DNA of 64,000 nucleotides from Lachnospiraceae bacterium (GTDB lineage Bacteria; Bacillota; Clostridia; Lachnospirales; Lachnospiraceae): NCBI GenBank assembly GCA_016283755.1, contig JAEENO010000017.1, positions 124,001 to 188,000 of the forward strand, read 5' to 3'. Shown piece by piece: positions 1 to 8,299 of this stretch (position 1 is its first letter; each line of letters starts with the position of its first letter). The notes under the pieces were generated by a model. It saw only the letters and a program-made list of their open reading frames with translations, ran no database searches and was not told where the DNA came from. The position numbers and the translations under genes were made by a program.

Positions 1-199
1 TAAGGCGGTTATCACGGAATCCGACAACTTCGCAATAGATTGTCTCGCCGCCTTCGCCGCCTGTCTTGATCATACATATATCGTTAAGTTTGGCCTCGGG
101 ACCGACCGACTCAATAGTCAATCCGACGATCTTGACAACTTTACCCAGTCTGTCAAAAAAGGTCTCATCCTTCAGTGCTTCAAATTTACCAATATCCAC
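1..199 (-). CDS. fliI: FliI, flagellar export ATPase (N-terminal part, cut by window start)
   Basis: Only about the first 66 codons are present; the gene continues beyond the window. The start is a GTG preceded by AGGAG seven bases upstream; the only other upstream signal in this frame is a stop codon, which is that of fliH. The visible residues (MDIGKFEALKDET, then GKVVKIVGLTIESVGPEAKLN) match the N-terminal beta-barrel of FliI/FliH-dependent F1-like ATPases. FliI powers delivery of flagellar subunits to the type III export gate, with FliH as its regulator. It is the last visible gene of the flgB-flgC-fliE-fliF-fliG-fliH-fliI series, 15 bases after fliH. The Walker A/B catalytic part lies outside the window, so identity rests on the N-terminus and on position. 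Confidence 0.9.
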   Translation of the reverse strand, partial: MDIGKFEALKDETFFDRLGKVVKIVGLTIESVGPEAKLNDICMIKTGGEGGETIYCEVVGFRDNRL

Positions 200-214
200 T
201 AGATTACTCCTATA

Positions 215-1189
215 TTACGATTTTGAGAGCAAGAATATACGCTTCTTAAGGTTCTTAAGCTCCGTATCGAAACCGCAGTCAAATATGCCGCGCTCCGTCT
301 CAATCGTACACATGGTATCATCAAAAGACTCTTCTCTTAATACTTCAATCAAAGACGTACGTCCGATAATACTTTCAATCTCCGGCAAAGCATCATTAAC
401 TGTATCATAATTAGCTGCAGACACCTTGATTGTAAGCTGACGCGGACTGTCTATATTAAGAAGTGTCTTCTTGATAAGTTCAAATATAATCGGTCTGTAA
501 TCTTCGATTTCGACCGAAAGTACCTCTTCAAATACCGATAAAAGCGTAGGAATAAACTGTTCGTTTAATTCATCAACCTTCGCTTCAAATTCTTCGTTAA
601 GAGAATCTCTTCTAGCCTCTATCTCAGCCATCATTTGGTCGTGTTCTTCCTGTGCAACCGCTCTGGCATTGATAATCGCATTCTCATAAGCTTTTTCATA
701 AAGCTCGTCCGAATCCTGCTTAGCGCGTTCTCTTGCTTCTTCGATAAACTGCATTGCACGTTCCTGAACCGAAGCTAGAATTTCTTCATCGGAAAGAATC
801 GGTGTATCGTCCGGTTCCTCACCATAAATATCGTTATCTTCCGGCAAAGCATCATCAATATGCTCTGCGGCAAGTCCCGGTGTAAAACCTTCACTTTCCG
901 GTTCATCCATAGCTTCTTCCGGCGCTACAGTCTCATCATCCATATATCCTTCCGGTGTGGAATTATCATAAGAAGCATCGCCTCTGTCTTCAAAAAGCGC
1001 ACCCTCATCAAATCCCGATTCTTCAAAGTTAATCTTTTCTTCCTCGGAATTCTCTATAGGAAGTCCCGGCTTAAAACGAGCCTCTTCTTCCTGACGCTGC
1101 CTTATCTCCTTAAACTTCTCGTTAGCATCTATAACTCGCTTGCTTAAGTTATCAGGCTGATTATTGGTGGATTTAACAAGGTTATACAA
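215..1189 (-). CDS. fliH: FliH, flagellar export ATPase regulator
   Basis: FliH binds FliI and couples it to the export gate at the basal body. The 324-residue product has a long acidic N-terminal part (about residues 45-130, rich in E, D and P), a helical, probably coiled-coil stretch with EEARERAKQDSDELYEKA (about 140-200), and a C-terminal globular domain like the peripheral stalk of V/F-type ATPases. It is longer than Bacillus FliH (just over 200 residues), the extra length being the acidic region. The start is TTG inside the end of fliG, an 8-base overlap, with GGAGGTG inside fliG supplying the ribosome site, so the two are probably translationally coupled. FliH sequences are poorly conserved, so the call leans on position between fliG and fliI as well as on architecture. 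Confidence 0.88.
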   Translation of the reverse strand: MYNLVKSTNNQPDNLSKRVIDANEKFKEIRQRQEEEARFKPGLPIENSEEEKINFEESGFDEGALFEDRGDASYDNSTPEGYMDDETVAPEEAMDEPESEGFTPGLAAEHIDDALPEDNDIYGEEPDDTPILSDEEILASVQERAMQFIEEARERAKQDSDELYEKAYENAIINARAVAQEEHDQMMAEIEARRDSLNEEFEAKVDELNEQFIPTLLSVFEEVLSVEIEDYRPIIFELIKKTLLNIDSPRQLTIKVSAANYDTVNDALPEIESIIGRTSLIEVLREESFDDTMCTIETERGIFDCGFDTELKNLKKRIFLLSKS

Positions 1190-2192
1190 CTATCTCGTCA
1201 CCTCCGCCTCGTGAAATAACAATCTCACCGGCATCCTCTAACTTACGAATGATACCAACTATCTTCTGCTGTGCTTCTTCAACGTCCTTCATACGTACAG
1301 GACCCATGTATTCCATGTCTTCCTGAATCATAGCAGCAAGACGCTTTGAAAGGTTCTTAAATACAACATTCTTAACCTCTTCGTTGGCAACCTTAAGTGC
1401 AACTCCAAGGTCCTTATTATCAACATCACGAAGTACTCTCTGGATAGCTCTGTCATCAAGCAACAAGATATCCTCGAATACGAACATCTTCTTTCTGATC
1501 TCGTCTGCAAGCTCCGGCTCTTCGATTTCGAGAGTCTCCATAATATGCTTCTCAGTACCACGGTCAACCGTATTGAGGATGGCAACGATAGCATCGACAC
1601 CACCGACAACGGTGTAATCCTGATTGATAAGAGATGCAAGCTTACGCTCGAGTACAGATTCAACTTCTTTAATAATATCAGGACTGGTTCTGTCCATTAA
1701 TGCAATTCTCTTGGCTACGTCAGACTGCTTCTCCGGCGGTAACGCACTTAAAATCATTGACGACTGAGCCGGTGCAAGATATGAAAGAATCATGGCAACG
1801 GTCTGAGGATGTTCATCCTGAATGAAGTTAAGTACCTGTGACGGATCTGCCTTACGTACAAATTCGAAAGGACGTACCTGTAAGGACGCAGTAAGTCTTG
1901 TAATGACATTCTGAGCCTCATCTTCGCCGAGAGCTTTTTCAAGAAGATCTCTTGCGTAACCGATACCACCTTCGGCAATGTACTGCTGAGCAAGACATAC
2001 CTGGTAGAATTCGTTTAATACGTCTTCCTTATCCTGTGGAGATACGGAACGGGTATTGGCAATTTCAAGAGTAAGAGTCTCAATCTCCTCTTCTTTCAAA
2101 TGCTTAAATATGAGCGCGGATTTCTCAGGTCCCAATGCGATGAGCAAAATCGCAGCTTTTTGTACCGATGTAAATTCGCTTGTAACTGCCAT
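1182..2192 (-). CDS. fliG: FliG, flagellar motor switch protein
   Basis: FliG is the rotor protein of the C-ring that meets the MotA stator and sets torque and switching. The 336-residue length is normal. N-terminal motifs are TSVQKAAILLIALGPE and KHLKEEEIETLTLEI; the middle domain carries the diagnostic EHPQ signature (NFIQDEHPQTVAMILSYL); the C-terminal torque helix has the expected charged row (residues around RKKMFVFEDILLLDDRAIQ and KNLSKRLAAMIQEDMEYMGP). It starts with ATG three bases after the fliF stop; its ribosome site (GAGGAGG) lies in the fliF end. Second-last domain and spacing are regular; nothing unusual was seen. Confidence 0.98.
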   Translation of the reverse strand: MAVTSEFTSVQKAAILLIALGPEKSALIFKHLKEEEIETLTLEIANTRSVSPQDKEDVLNEFYQVCLAQQYIAEGGIGYARDLLEKALGEDEAQNVITRLTASLQVRPFEFVRKADPSQVLNFIQDEHPQTVAMILSYLAPAQSSMILSALPPEKQSDVAKRIALMDRTSPDIIKEVESVLERKLASLINQDYTVVGGVDAIVAILNTVDRGTEKHIMETLEIEEPELADEIRKKMFVFEDILLLDDRAIQRVLRDVDNKDLGVALKVANEEVKNVVFKNLSKRLAAMIQEDMEYMGPVRMKDVEEAQQKIVGIIRKLEDAGEIVISRGGGDEIVV

Positions 2193-2195
2193 AAC

Positions 2196-3803
2196 TTAGT
2201 TCCAATCCTCCTCAAGCCAGTTTCTGAGCAAAGCTGCAGCAGCTTCCGGCTTCTCTTCAACAAACTTCTCAATAAGTATTCTGGTCTGTGACTTCTCTGC
2301 ATAACCGATATCTTCAAGAGGCTCTTCTGCAGCCTTGGTAGATTCGAGCAAAGTCTCAACAGAAAGTTCCGGTTCAAGTTCTTCTTCTTTAACAGGTCTT
2401 GTAGCCTTGAATACTACGAATCCTAAAAGTAAGAATATAAGAACCGCAAGTGCTATCTCTATGTAATCCATTACTGTACGGCTTGGGCCCGTTGAATACT
2501 GGAAGTAAGGAACCTCATAAGCCATAATTGTAATATTCTCCTTGGAAAATCCCGTTGCATTAACGATCATGTCATAATAATCATCAGGCACTTCAATCTG
2601 AACACGATTATTGTTGGCTGCGACAAACTCATCAAAAGTCATGTCGTCAAGCTGACCCGTCTTCTTCATTGTATCCTCATCATAGAATACATAAGAAATT
2701 GCAACGAGTGAAACTGTGGAACTGCCGTAATTAACTGTTCCGCCAAGATCGACTGTCTCTGTTGTCTTGGTATTAAGCGCAAAATTCTCGGTAACATCGG
2801 AAATTGTTGTGGACTGGGTATTACCGTCCTGTATAACATAAGTAGTATCGGAGTCATTGCTGTCCGTACCCGGAACTCCGGCATAACCACCGATCGATTC
2901 CTCGTTATACTGGGATCTGTTGGTAAGATAACCCTGTTCCTTACCGTCAGCTACCGAATATATAACTTCATTAATAGTCTTGGATGTAAAATCCATATTA
3001 AGATTAAGAGCTACTTCTACATTATCAAATACATTGGTTCCGATAACTATTGACTTAATCTCGTTCTTAATCTCATATTCTCTTGCAGCTCTCTGTGACT
3101 GCTGCTTGGTTAACGTTCCTGCTGTAGAAGATTCATCGCCGCCCGCAAATAATACGTTGGACTGTGAATCAAGAATTGTAATAGCTTCTGTTGTCGCATC
3201 ACCTACCGCTGTTGCAACATACTGTGCTATACCTTCTGCCTGACCTTCTTCAAGAGGGTTTGAAAGCTTAAGCTTAACCGACGCAAATGTAAGCTGCTTT
3301 CTTGCTAAGATTGTTCCGTCATCGTTCGGGATTGAAAGATTAACCGTTGCTTCAACGATATTTTCAAATCCCATAAGATCTTCCGCAAGCTGCTTCTCTA
3401 AGAAAAGCTGATACTTCTTGGTCTTATCGGCTTCCGTTGTAGAAAAGCTTCCGTCGAGAACGTCTTCTATGGAATAACCTTCCGACTGAATCTTATTGGT
3501 ACCGAGTAAATACTTGGCTGTTGTAAGGTCTTCCTGTCTTACCTTAAATGTGAGGCTGTCCTCACCAATCGTATAATCAATCGATGTATCCGAATCAAGA
3601 AGGTCCTTAATTGAGGCTGCCTCCTTGGTCGTATCCGCAATTACGAGAGTCACCATCTTCGGGCGTGAAATTACGACTGCCAGTATAGCAAGACATAAGA
3701 TTGTCGACGCAGTTATTCCCGCTATAACAATCTGCTGCTTTCTCGTGAAATGCTTCCACCATTCTACAATTTTGTCCAGAATCTCTTTAATTTTCTCAGG
3801 CAT
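2196..3803 (-). CDS. fliF: FliF, flagellar MS-ring protein
   Basis: FliF forms the membrane MS-ring that nucleates the basal body. The chosen ATG gives 535 residues; a GTG nine bases earlier would put the GGGAG ribosome site directly against the start, whereas the ATG lies eight bases from it. A first transmembrane helix is at about residues 22-45 (IVIAGITASTILCLAILAVV), the YscJ/FliF ring-building modules follow (VIADTTKEAASIKDLLD; FENIVEATVNLSIP), and a second helix lies at about 450-470 (IEIALAVLIFLLLGFVVF) before the cytoplasmic tail that binds FliG. The tail ends LLRNWLEEDW, the usual FliG-binding type ending. It sits between fliE and fliG in the normal order. Confidence 0.97.
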   Translation of the reverse strand: MPEKIKEILDKIVEWWKHFTRKQQIVIAGITASTILCLAILAVVISRPKMVTLVIADTTKEAASIKDLLDSDTSIDYTIGEDSLTFKVRQEDLTTAKYLLGTNKIQSEGYSIEDVLDGSFSTTEADKTKKYQLFLEKQLAEDLMGFENIVEATVNLSIPNDDGTILARKQLTFASVKLKLSNPLEEGQAEGIAQYVATAVGDATTEAITILDSQSNVLFAGGDESSTAGTLTKQQSQRAAREYEIKNEIKSIVIGTNVFDNVEVALNLNMDFTSKTINEVIYSVADGKEQGYLTNRSQYNEESIGGYAGVPGTDSNDSDTTYVIQDGNTQSTTISDVTENFALNTKTTETVDLGGTVNYGSSTVSLVAISYVFYDEDTMKKTGQLDDMTFDEFVAANNNRVQIEVPDDYYDMIVNATGFSKENITIMAYEVPYFQYSTGPSRTVMDYIEIALAVLIFLLLGFVVFKATRPVKEEELEPELSVETLLESTKAAEEPLEDIGYAEKSQTRILIEKFVEEKPEAAAALLRNWLEEDWN

Positions 3804-3841
3804 GATAACCACTCCCTATGATATAACAGATTAAAACCTTC

Positions 3842-4153
3842 CTAAACCGATATATTCATCAGTTCCTTATATGCTTCTATAACCTTATCGCGAACAGCAA
3901 TCGTATACTGTAATGCGATATTAGCTTTCTCCTGCGCGATCTGAAGATCGTGCGTATTATTGGAAAGACCGAGAGCAAACTTTATCTCCTGCTCTTCCGC
4001 CTTGTTCTGCAAATTGCTTGTCTCTTCAAGCATATCCTTGGCAGACTGAAAAATGGTCGCAAAGCTGTTGTCCTTAACTTCTGAGGCAGCTGAGCCTGCG
4101 GCTATCTTATTATACTGATTGGATATACCTCTAAGTGCATTTAATGCATCCAT
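3842..4153 (-). CDS. fliE: FliE, flagellar hook-basal body adaptor
   Basis: FliE is a small export substrate that joins the MS-ring to the rod. The 103-residue product has the family's length and its conserved C-terminal helix (LQIAQEKANIALQYTIAVRDKVIEAY..EL NISV, given in parts). The N-terminus is variable and rich in A, S and N, as is normal. The ATG is preceded by AGGAGGAG. It lies 12 bases after flgC and 38 bases before fliF, consistent with one transcript from the flgB promoter. Confidence 0.96.
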   Translation of the reverse strand: MDALNALRGISNQYNKIAAGSAASEVKDNSFATIFQSAKDMLEETSNLQNKAEEQEIKFALGLSNNTHDLQIAQEKANIALQYTIAVRDKVIEAYKELMNISV

Positions 4154-4165
4154 TTATTACTCCTC

Positions 4166-4609
4166 CTAGCTCTGCCCGAGAGTAAGACCGGTTGAAAGAA
4201 TCGACTTGCTCGCTTCGAAAGCCGTTGCATTGGCTTCGTAAGAACGGCTTGTGTCAATAAGGTTGGTCATTTCGGTAACAATATTGACATTAGGATATGA
4301 TACATATCCATTCTCATCAGCATCAGGATGAGAAGGATCGTAAGTCATAATGAAATCAGACTCATGGTCTTCCGTAAGAGAATAAACCTTAACACCGTTA
4401 CCTACAGCACCATACTTGGTTCTTGCAAGATGATGTGTAAACGGCAATGTGTCCTTCTCCGTAAAAGTCACTACCTGACGTCTGTAAGGCGTACCGTTGG
4501 CAGTTCTTGTTGTATTGACATTGGCAATATTCTCGGCTATTACATCAGAACGAAATCTCTGTGCTGTTAAGCCGGATGCCGATATATTAAGCGATTGGAA
4601 TACTGACAT
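4166..4609 (-). CDS. flgC: FlgC, flagellar proximal rod protein
   Basis: FlgC is a proximal-rod subunit secreted through the flagellar type III gate. The 147-residue product begins with the rod-protein signature (SLNISASGLTAQRFRSDVIA, then ENIANVNTT), carries the RRQVVTF segment, and ends with the conserved helix around MTNLIDTSRSYEANATAFEA. The start ATG has AGGAGG eight bases upstream. It lies 22 bases downstream of flgB. Confidence 0.97.
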   Translation of the reverse strand: MSVFQSLNISASGLTAQRFRSDVIAENIANVNTTRTANGTPYRRQVVTFTEKDTLPFTHHLARTKYGAVGNGVKVYSLTEDHESDFIMTYDPSHPDADENGYVSYPNVNIVTEMTNLIDTSRSYEANATAFEASKSILSTGLTLGQS

Positions 4610-4631
4610 AGCTTTTCCTCCTATTTAAACA

Positions 4632-5030
4632 CTACTTGATAGCGGACTTAATGCGGTTGAATTCCTGTCCCATACTCTGTATAAGACCCTTGTATACCAA
4701 CTGATTGGATGCAAGTTCTACCTGTTCCGTCTCCGGATCGACATTATTCCTGTCAAGTCTGTATGAAAAGCCGTATGCTTCTCTGTCGATTCTTGATGAT
4801 ACCTGACCAAGTCTGCCTAAATTAACTTCCTTAATCTTATCATCCAGATAGATATATTTACTTTTGCCAAGCTCACGGGTGAGAACAGATTCGAAATCGA
4901 CATCTTTTCTCTTATAGCCCGGTGTATCCTGGTTGGCGATATTGTTAGCAAGCACTTCATTACGTAAATAGCTTGCATCTGCAGCCTTATCCAACACGTT
5001 GATATAATCGTAAATTCCCGATTTTATCAT
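4632..5030 (-). CDS. flgB: FlgB, flagellar proximal rod protein
   Basis: FlgB caps the cytoplasm-proximal end of the rod. The start chosen (MIKSGIYDYINVLDKAADAS) gives 132 residues, the family length, and has AAAGGAGA about eight bases upstream. A longer open frame exists upstream but would add 52 residues encoded by promoter DNA and has no support. Family motifs: YLRNEVLANNIANQDTPGYK near the N-terminus and a C-terminal helix (QLVYKGLIQSMGQEFNRIKS). It is the first gene of the flagellar operon. Confidence 0.96.
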   Translation of the reverse strand: MIKSGIYDYINVLDKAADASYLRNEVLANNIANQDTPGYKRKDVDFESVLTRELGKSKYIYLDDKIKEVNLGRLGQVSSRIDREAYGFSYRLDRNNVDPETEQVELASNQLVYKGLIQSMGQEFNRIKSAIK

Positions 5031-5079
5031 AGGCCAATCTCCTTTCACCACTAAATATAGATATACTATCTCCTTATCT

Positions 5080-5107
5080 ATTATAAAGAATATTGTAAAA
5101 AAGACAA
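5080..5107 (-). promoter_or_regulatory. Sigma-A promoter of the flgB operon
   Basis: On the minus strand TTGTCT is separated by 16 bases from a perfect TATAAT, placing the start of transcription about 45-50 bases before the flgB ATG. The whole 314-base gap between flgB and codY (5031-5344) holds this promoter, a 12-base perfect palindrome ACTATATATAGT near 5197 with no assigned role, and the codY terminator. No sigma-D/FliA-type promoter (TAAA-N15-GCCGATAA) was found, so the operon looks like an early, housekeeping-transcribed flagellar operon. Confidence 0.7.
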
Positions 5108-5274
5108 GGGGTTTTTCCACTTTTTTAACATTATGTTGTGTATAATTTGAACGATGTCCACAATTTGTTGATTTTACGCATTTCAATTCGCACTAACTAT
5201 ATATAGTGGTTGTTGCGTTTTTATATAATCCCGAATTAATTAAAACCCCATGGGAATCACCTCCAAAAAAAGTA

Positions 5275-5307
5275 CAAAAAAGGACTTACAGATTGCTCTA
5301 TAAGTCC
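5275..5307 (-). terminator. Rho-independent terminator after codY
   Basis: A 7-bp stem GGACTTA/TAAGTCC with a 12-base loop is followed on the minus strand by a run of six T. It begins about 38 bases after the codY stop and separates codY from the flagellar operon. Confidence 0.75.
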
Positions 5308-5344
5308 ATTTAAATCTTCATTTCCATATGAAAAGCAAAATACG

Positions 5345-6130
5345 CTATTTCCTTGTGCTCTGCTTCTTAATGTTGGCTAATTCTTCAAATATATAATCGT
5401 TTAATACCTTAATATAAGTACCCTTCATACCGGACGAACGTGATTCGATAACTCCGGCACTTTCGAACTTTCTTAAAGCATTAACGATAACGGATCTTGT
5501 AATACCGACTCTGTCAGCGATACGGCTTGCAACAAGCACGCCTTCTGTTCTTCCAAGTTCATCGAATATATGAATAATTGCTTCAAGTTCCGAGAAAGAA
5601 AGTGTTGATACGGCTGATTTAACAACCTGTATCTTTCTGGTCTCTTCAGCATTCTCTTCATTAACCGAACGCATCATTTCAAGTCCGACAACGGTTGTAC
5701 CGTACTCACTTAAAATGATATCATCAATATCGTAAGCCGAGCCCTCCTTATATATGAACAATGTTCCGAGTCTCTCGCCTGCTATATCTATCGGTGTAAT
5801 AATTGCTTTATATGAGTTAATATTCTTAGATTCAAAACCAAGTGTCTGAAGATCGACATTTTCCTTTGTGGAAAGTATTCCGAGAAGTCTCTCGTTAAGC
5901 ATTCCGTCTATGAATCCGCCTACTTCATCAACAATCAATTCTTTTATCTCATCATTTGCGGAACTTAAAGAAGTTCCTAAAACCTTACCTTTTTTACTTA
6001 TTACAAGTACATTGGAATTCAAAATATCCGTAAGTACACTGCATATATCATTAAATACAACCTTTGAAGAATTGTTATTATGTAACAGCTTGTTAATCTT
6101 ACGGGTCTTATCAAGCAGTTGTACGCTCAT
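5345..6130 (-). CDS. codY: CodY, GTP/branched-chain amino acid-sensing global repressor
   Basis: CodY is the global nutritional regulator of low-GC Gram-positives; it represses stationary-phase and amino-acid genes when GTP and branched-chain amino acids are plentiful. The 261-residue product has the N-terminal GAF sensor (MSVQLLDKTRKINKLL; ICSVLTDILNSNVLVISKKG) and the C-terminal winged helix-turn-helix (LVASRIADRVGITRSVIVNA, then LRKFESAGVIESRSSGMKGTY). The ATG has GGAGG seven to eight bases upstream. It sits between topA and flgB, as in Bacillus, but without trmFO, codV, clpQ and clpY. A CodY box overlaps its own promoter, so it is probably autoregulated. Confidence 0.97.
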   Translation of the reverse strand: MSVQLLDKTRKINKLLHNNNSSKVVFNDICSVLTDILNSNVLVISKKGKVLGTSLSSANDEIKELIVDEVGGFIDGMLNERLLGILSTKENVDLQTLGFESKNINSYKAIITPIDIAGERLGTLFIYKEGSAYDIDDIILSEYGTTVVGLEMMRSVNEENAEETRKIQVVKSAVSTLSFSELEAIIHIFDELGRTEGVLVASRIADRVGITRSVIVNALRKFESAGVIESRSSGMKGTYIKVLNDYIFEELANIKKQSTRK

Positions 6131-6170
6131 TTACATACCTCCATACGAATCCTATGCTACAAGTCGCTCG

Positions 6171-6198
6171 ATTATAATATCACAGAATTTTCTGAAAA
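6171..6198 (-). promoter_or_regulatory. Probable codY promoter
   Basis: A perfect TATAAT is preceded 16 bases upstream by TTTTCA, a weak -35, in the 103-base topA-codY gap. The predicted start of transcription is about 35 bases before the codY ATG. The -35 region lies inside the CodY box. Confidence 0.55.
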
Positions 6199-6200
6199 TC
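6186..6200. promoter_or_regulatory. CodY box over the codY promoter
   Basis: AATTTTCTGAAAATC matches the CodY consensus AATTTTCWGAAAATT at 14 of 15 positions. It covers the -35 region of the codY promoter, where bound CodY would block RNA polymerase. The motif is established for CodY in Bacillus and Lactococcus; its use in this organism is inferred. Confidence 0.75.
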
Positions 6201-6233
6201 AACAACTTTCACAGAATTCACAGAATGTAGATA

Positions 6234-8297
6234 CTATTTTTCGCTTTTTTCACAAATGAAGCCACATTTCTCATCAGAGCAGATAAGTTTATTACCCTTG
6301 TAATACATCATCTTACCGCACTGCGGGCATTTCTCGGTGCTCGGGCGAGCCCATGACATAAAGTCACAATTCGGATAATCTTCGCATCCGTAGAAAAGTC
6401 TGCCCTTCTTGCTTCTTCTTACGACTATATCCTTGCCGCACTTAGGGCAGGTTACGTCAATCTTCTCAAGATAAGGCTTGGTAAACTTACATTCCGGGAA
6501 TCCCGGGCATGCAAGGAATCTACCGTGAGGGCCGTATTTTATAACAAGCTGCTTGCCGCATTCAGGGCAGAATTCATCAGCCAATTCATCGGCAACATCA
6601 ATCTTATCAAGTTCATCGTCCGCTTTCGCAACCATATCCTTGAAATCAGGATAGAAATCACGCATTACGCCCTTCCAGTCCTGCTTTCCTTCAGCTACAT
6701 TATCGAGCTTTTCTTCAAGTTCTGCAGTAAATGTCTCGTCAACCACAGGTCCGAAGTAACCCGTTGTAATCTTATTAACTATCTCTCCGAGTTCTGTTAC
6801 GTAGAGATTCTTGCCTTCTTTAGTAATATATCTTCTTGCAATAATTGTCGAAATTGTCGGAGCATATGTACTCGGTCTTCCGATACCGTGCTCTTCAAGC
6901 GCTTTTACAAGAGTAGCTTCAGTATAATGCGGAGCGCTCTGTGTAAAGTGCTGCTCAAGATTAACCTCGTTAAGCTTAAGAGAATCACCTTCTTTAATAG
7001 AAGTAATTGCTTTCTCCTTCTCTTCTATATCCTCGACATCATCGTCATAGATTGCTCTGAAACCGGCAAATACCATCTTCTGAGAAGATGTGGACATCGT
7101 CATATCATCAACTTTAATCTTAAGAGAATAGGTCTCGTATACTGCATCTGCCATTCTGCTTGCAAGGAAACAGTTATATATAAGCTGATAAAGTCTGTAC
7201 TGGTCTCTTGATAACGAATCCTTAACAAGTGCCGGAGTTCTGTTGATATCGGTAGGTCTTATCGCTTCGTGCGCATCCTGCACCTTATTCTTCTGCTTAT
7301 TATTAGCGTTACCTGCAGTAAGATAAGCTTCGCCGTACTTTTCCTTAATATACTCGTTAGATGCCTTGATTGCCTCATCGGATATACGTGTGGAATCCGT
7401 ACGAAGATATGTAATAAGGCCGACTGTGCCTTCGCCCTTGATATCTACGCCTTCATAGAGCTGCTGAGCAATACGCATGGTCTTCTGTGTAGCATAATTA
7501 AGTCTTTTAACAGCTTCCTGCTGTAAAGTACTTGTTGTAAAAGGAAGCGGCGCCTTCTTGGTCTTGCTGCCCTTTTTAACTTCGGTTACTTTAAGAGCGG
7601 ACTTTTCAATCTTCTTCTTAATATTAAGCGCGTCCTTCTCTGTCTTAATGCCATCATCCTTAGTGCCTGTCATAACCTTGGCATTAAAAAGTGTCTTACC
7701 TGCCGCAAGATCTGCGGATACCGTCCAGTATTCTTCAGGTATAAAAGCTTCAATCTCCGCTTCTCTCTCACATACCATCTTCAAAGCTACGGACTGAACA
7801 CGGCCTGCGCTTAATCCGCGCTTAACTTTAGCCCAGAGAATCGGGCTTATCTTATATCCTACAATTCTGTCCAATGCTCGACGAGCCTGCTGCGCATCGA
7901 CAAGGTTCATATCTATCTCACGGGGATTCTTGATTGCTTCCTTAACTGCAGTCTTGGTAATCTCGTTAAAGCTTATTCTGTATACCTTCTTATCTTCAAG
8001 CTTAAGCGCAAATATAAGATGCCACGAAATAGCCTCTCCCTCACGATCGGGGTCGGTTGCGAGATATATCTTATCAGCCTTCTTAGCTTCTTTTCTAAGC
8101 TTGGCAAGTACATCTCCCTTTCCTCTTATAGTAATATACTTAGGCTCATAATCATGTTCCACATCTATACCTATGGTAGACTTCGGAAGGTCGCGCACAT
8201 GTCCGTTGGAGGCAACGACTTCATAAGTATTACCCAAAAATTTCTTAATTGTTTTCACCTTAGCAGGCGACTCTACGATAACAAGGTTCTTAGCCAC
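6234..8297 (-). CDS. topA: DNA topoisomerase I
   Basis: Type IA topoisomerase that relaxes negative supercoils through a 5'-phosphotyrosine. The 687-residue protein has an N-terminal Toprim domain (KNLVIVESPAK with Glu9; TDPDREGEA with Asp82, Asp84, Glu86), the core with SAGRVQSVAL, and the catalytic YLRTDSTR with Tyr297. Three C-terminal four-cysteine zinc ribbons follow (CPECGK..CPGFPEC, CPKCGK..CEDYPNC, CPQCGK..CGFIC). The start is GTG, with CAGGAGAG upstream, just after the dprA stop, so dprA and topA are probably cotranscribed. Domain content is complete. Confidence 0.98.
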   Translation of the reverse strand: MAKNLVIVESPAKVKTIKKFLGNTYEVVASNGHVRDLPKSTIGIDVEHDYEPKYITIRGKGDVLAKLRKEAKKADKIYLATDPDREGEAISWHLIFALKLEDKKVYRISFNEITKTAVKEAIKNPREIDMNLVDAQQARRALDRIVGYKISPILWAKVKRGLSAGRVQSVALKMVCEREAEIEAFIPEEYWTVSADLAAGKTLFNAKVMTGTKDDGIKTEKDALNIKKKIEKSALKVTEVKKGSKTKKAPLPFTTSTLQQEAVKRLNYATQKTMRIAQQLYEGVDIKGEGTVGLITYLRTDSTRISDEAIKASNEYIKEKYGEAYLTAGNANNKQKNKVQDAHEAIRPTDINRTPALVKDSLSRDQYRLYQLIYNCFLASRMADAVYETYSLKIKVDDMTMSTSSQKMVFAGFRAIYDDDVEDIEEKEKAITSIKEGDSLKLNEVNLEQHFTQSAPHYTEATLVKALEEHGIGRPSTYAPTISTIIARRYITKEGKNLYVTELGEIVNKITTGYFGPVVDETFTAELEEKLDNVAEGKQDWKGVMRDFYPDFKDMVAKADDELDKIDVADELADEFCPECGKQLVIKYGPHGRFLACPGFPECKFTKPYLEKIDVTCPKCGKDIVVRRSKKGRLFYGCEDYPNCDFMSWARPSTEKCPQCGKMMYYKGNKLICSDEKCGFICEKSEK

Positions 8298-8299
8298 GG

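Noticed and set aside
4632-5186. A longer FlgB frame with 52 extra N-terminal residues.
   Set aside because: The extra part is encoded by the promoter region, is unlike rod proteins, and the inner ATG has a good ribosome site and gives the family length.
5240-5264. A tiny frame ATG-GGG-TTT-TAA on minus with a strong GGAGGTG site.
   Set aside because: Only three codons and downstream of the codY terminator; no sign of a leader peptide with regulatory codons. Probably the decayed start of a lost gene.
5031-5344. A sigma-D (FliA) promoter for the flagellar operon.
   Set aside because: No TAAA-N15-GCCGATAA-like sequence was found; the sigma-A promoter explains expression.
6525-7211. A 228-codon plus-strand frame opposite topA.
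   Set aside because: Runs antisense through the topoisomerase core and zinc ribbons; no ribosome site and no family resemblance.
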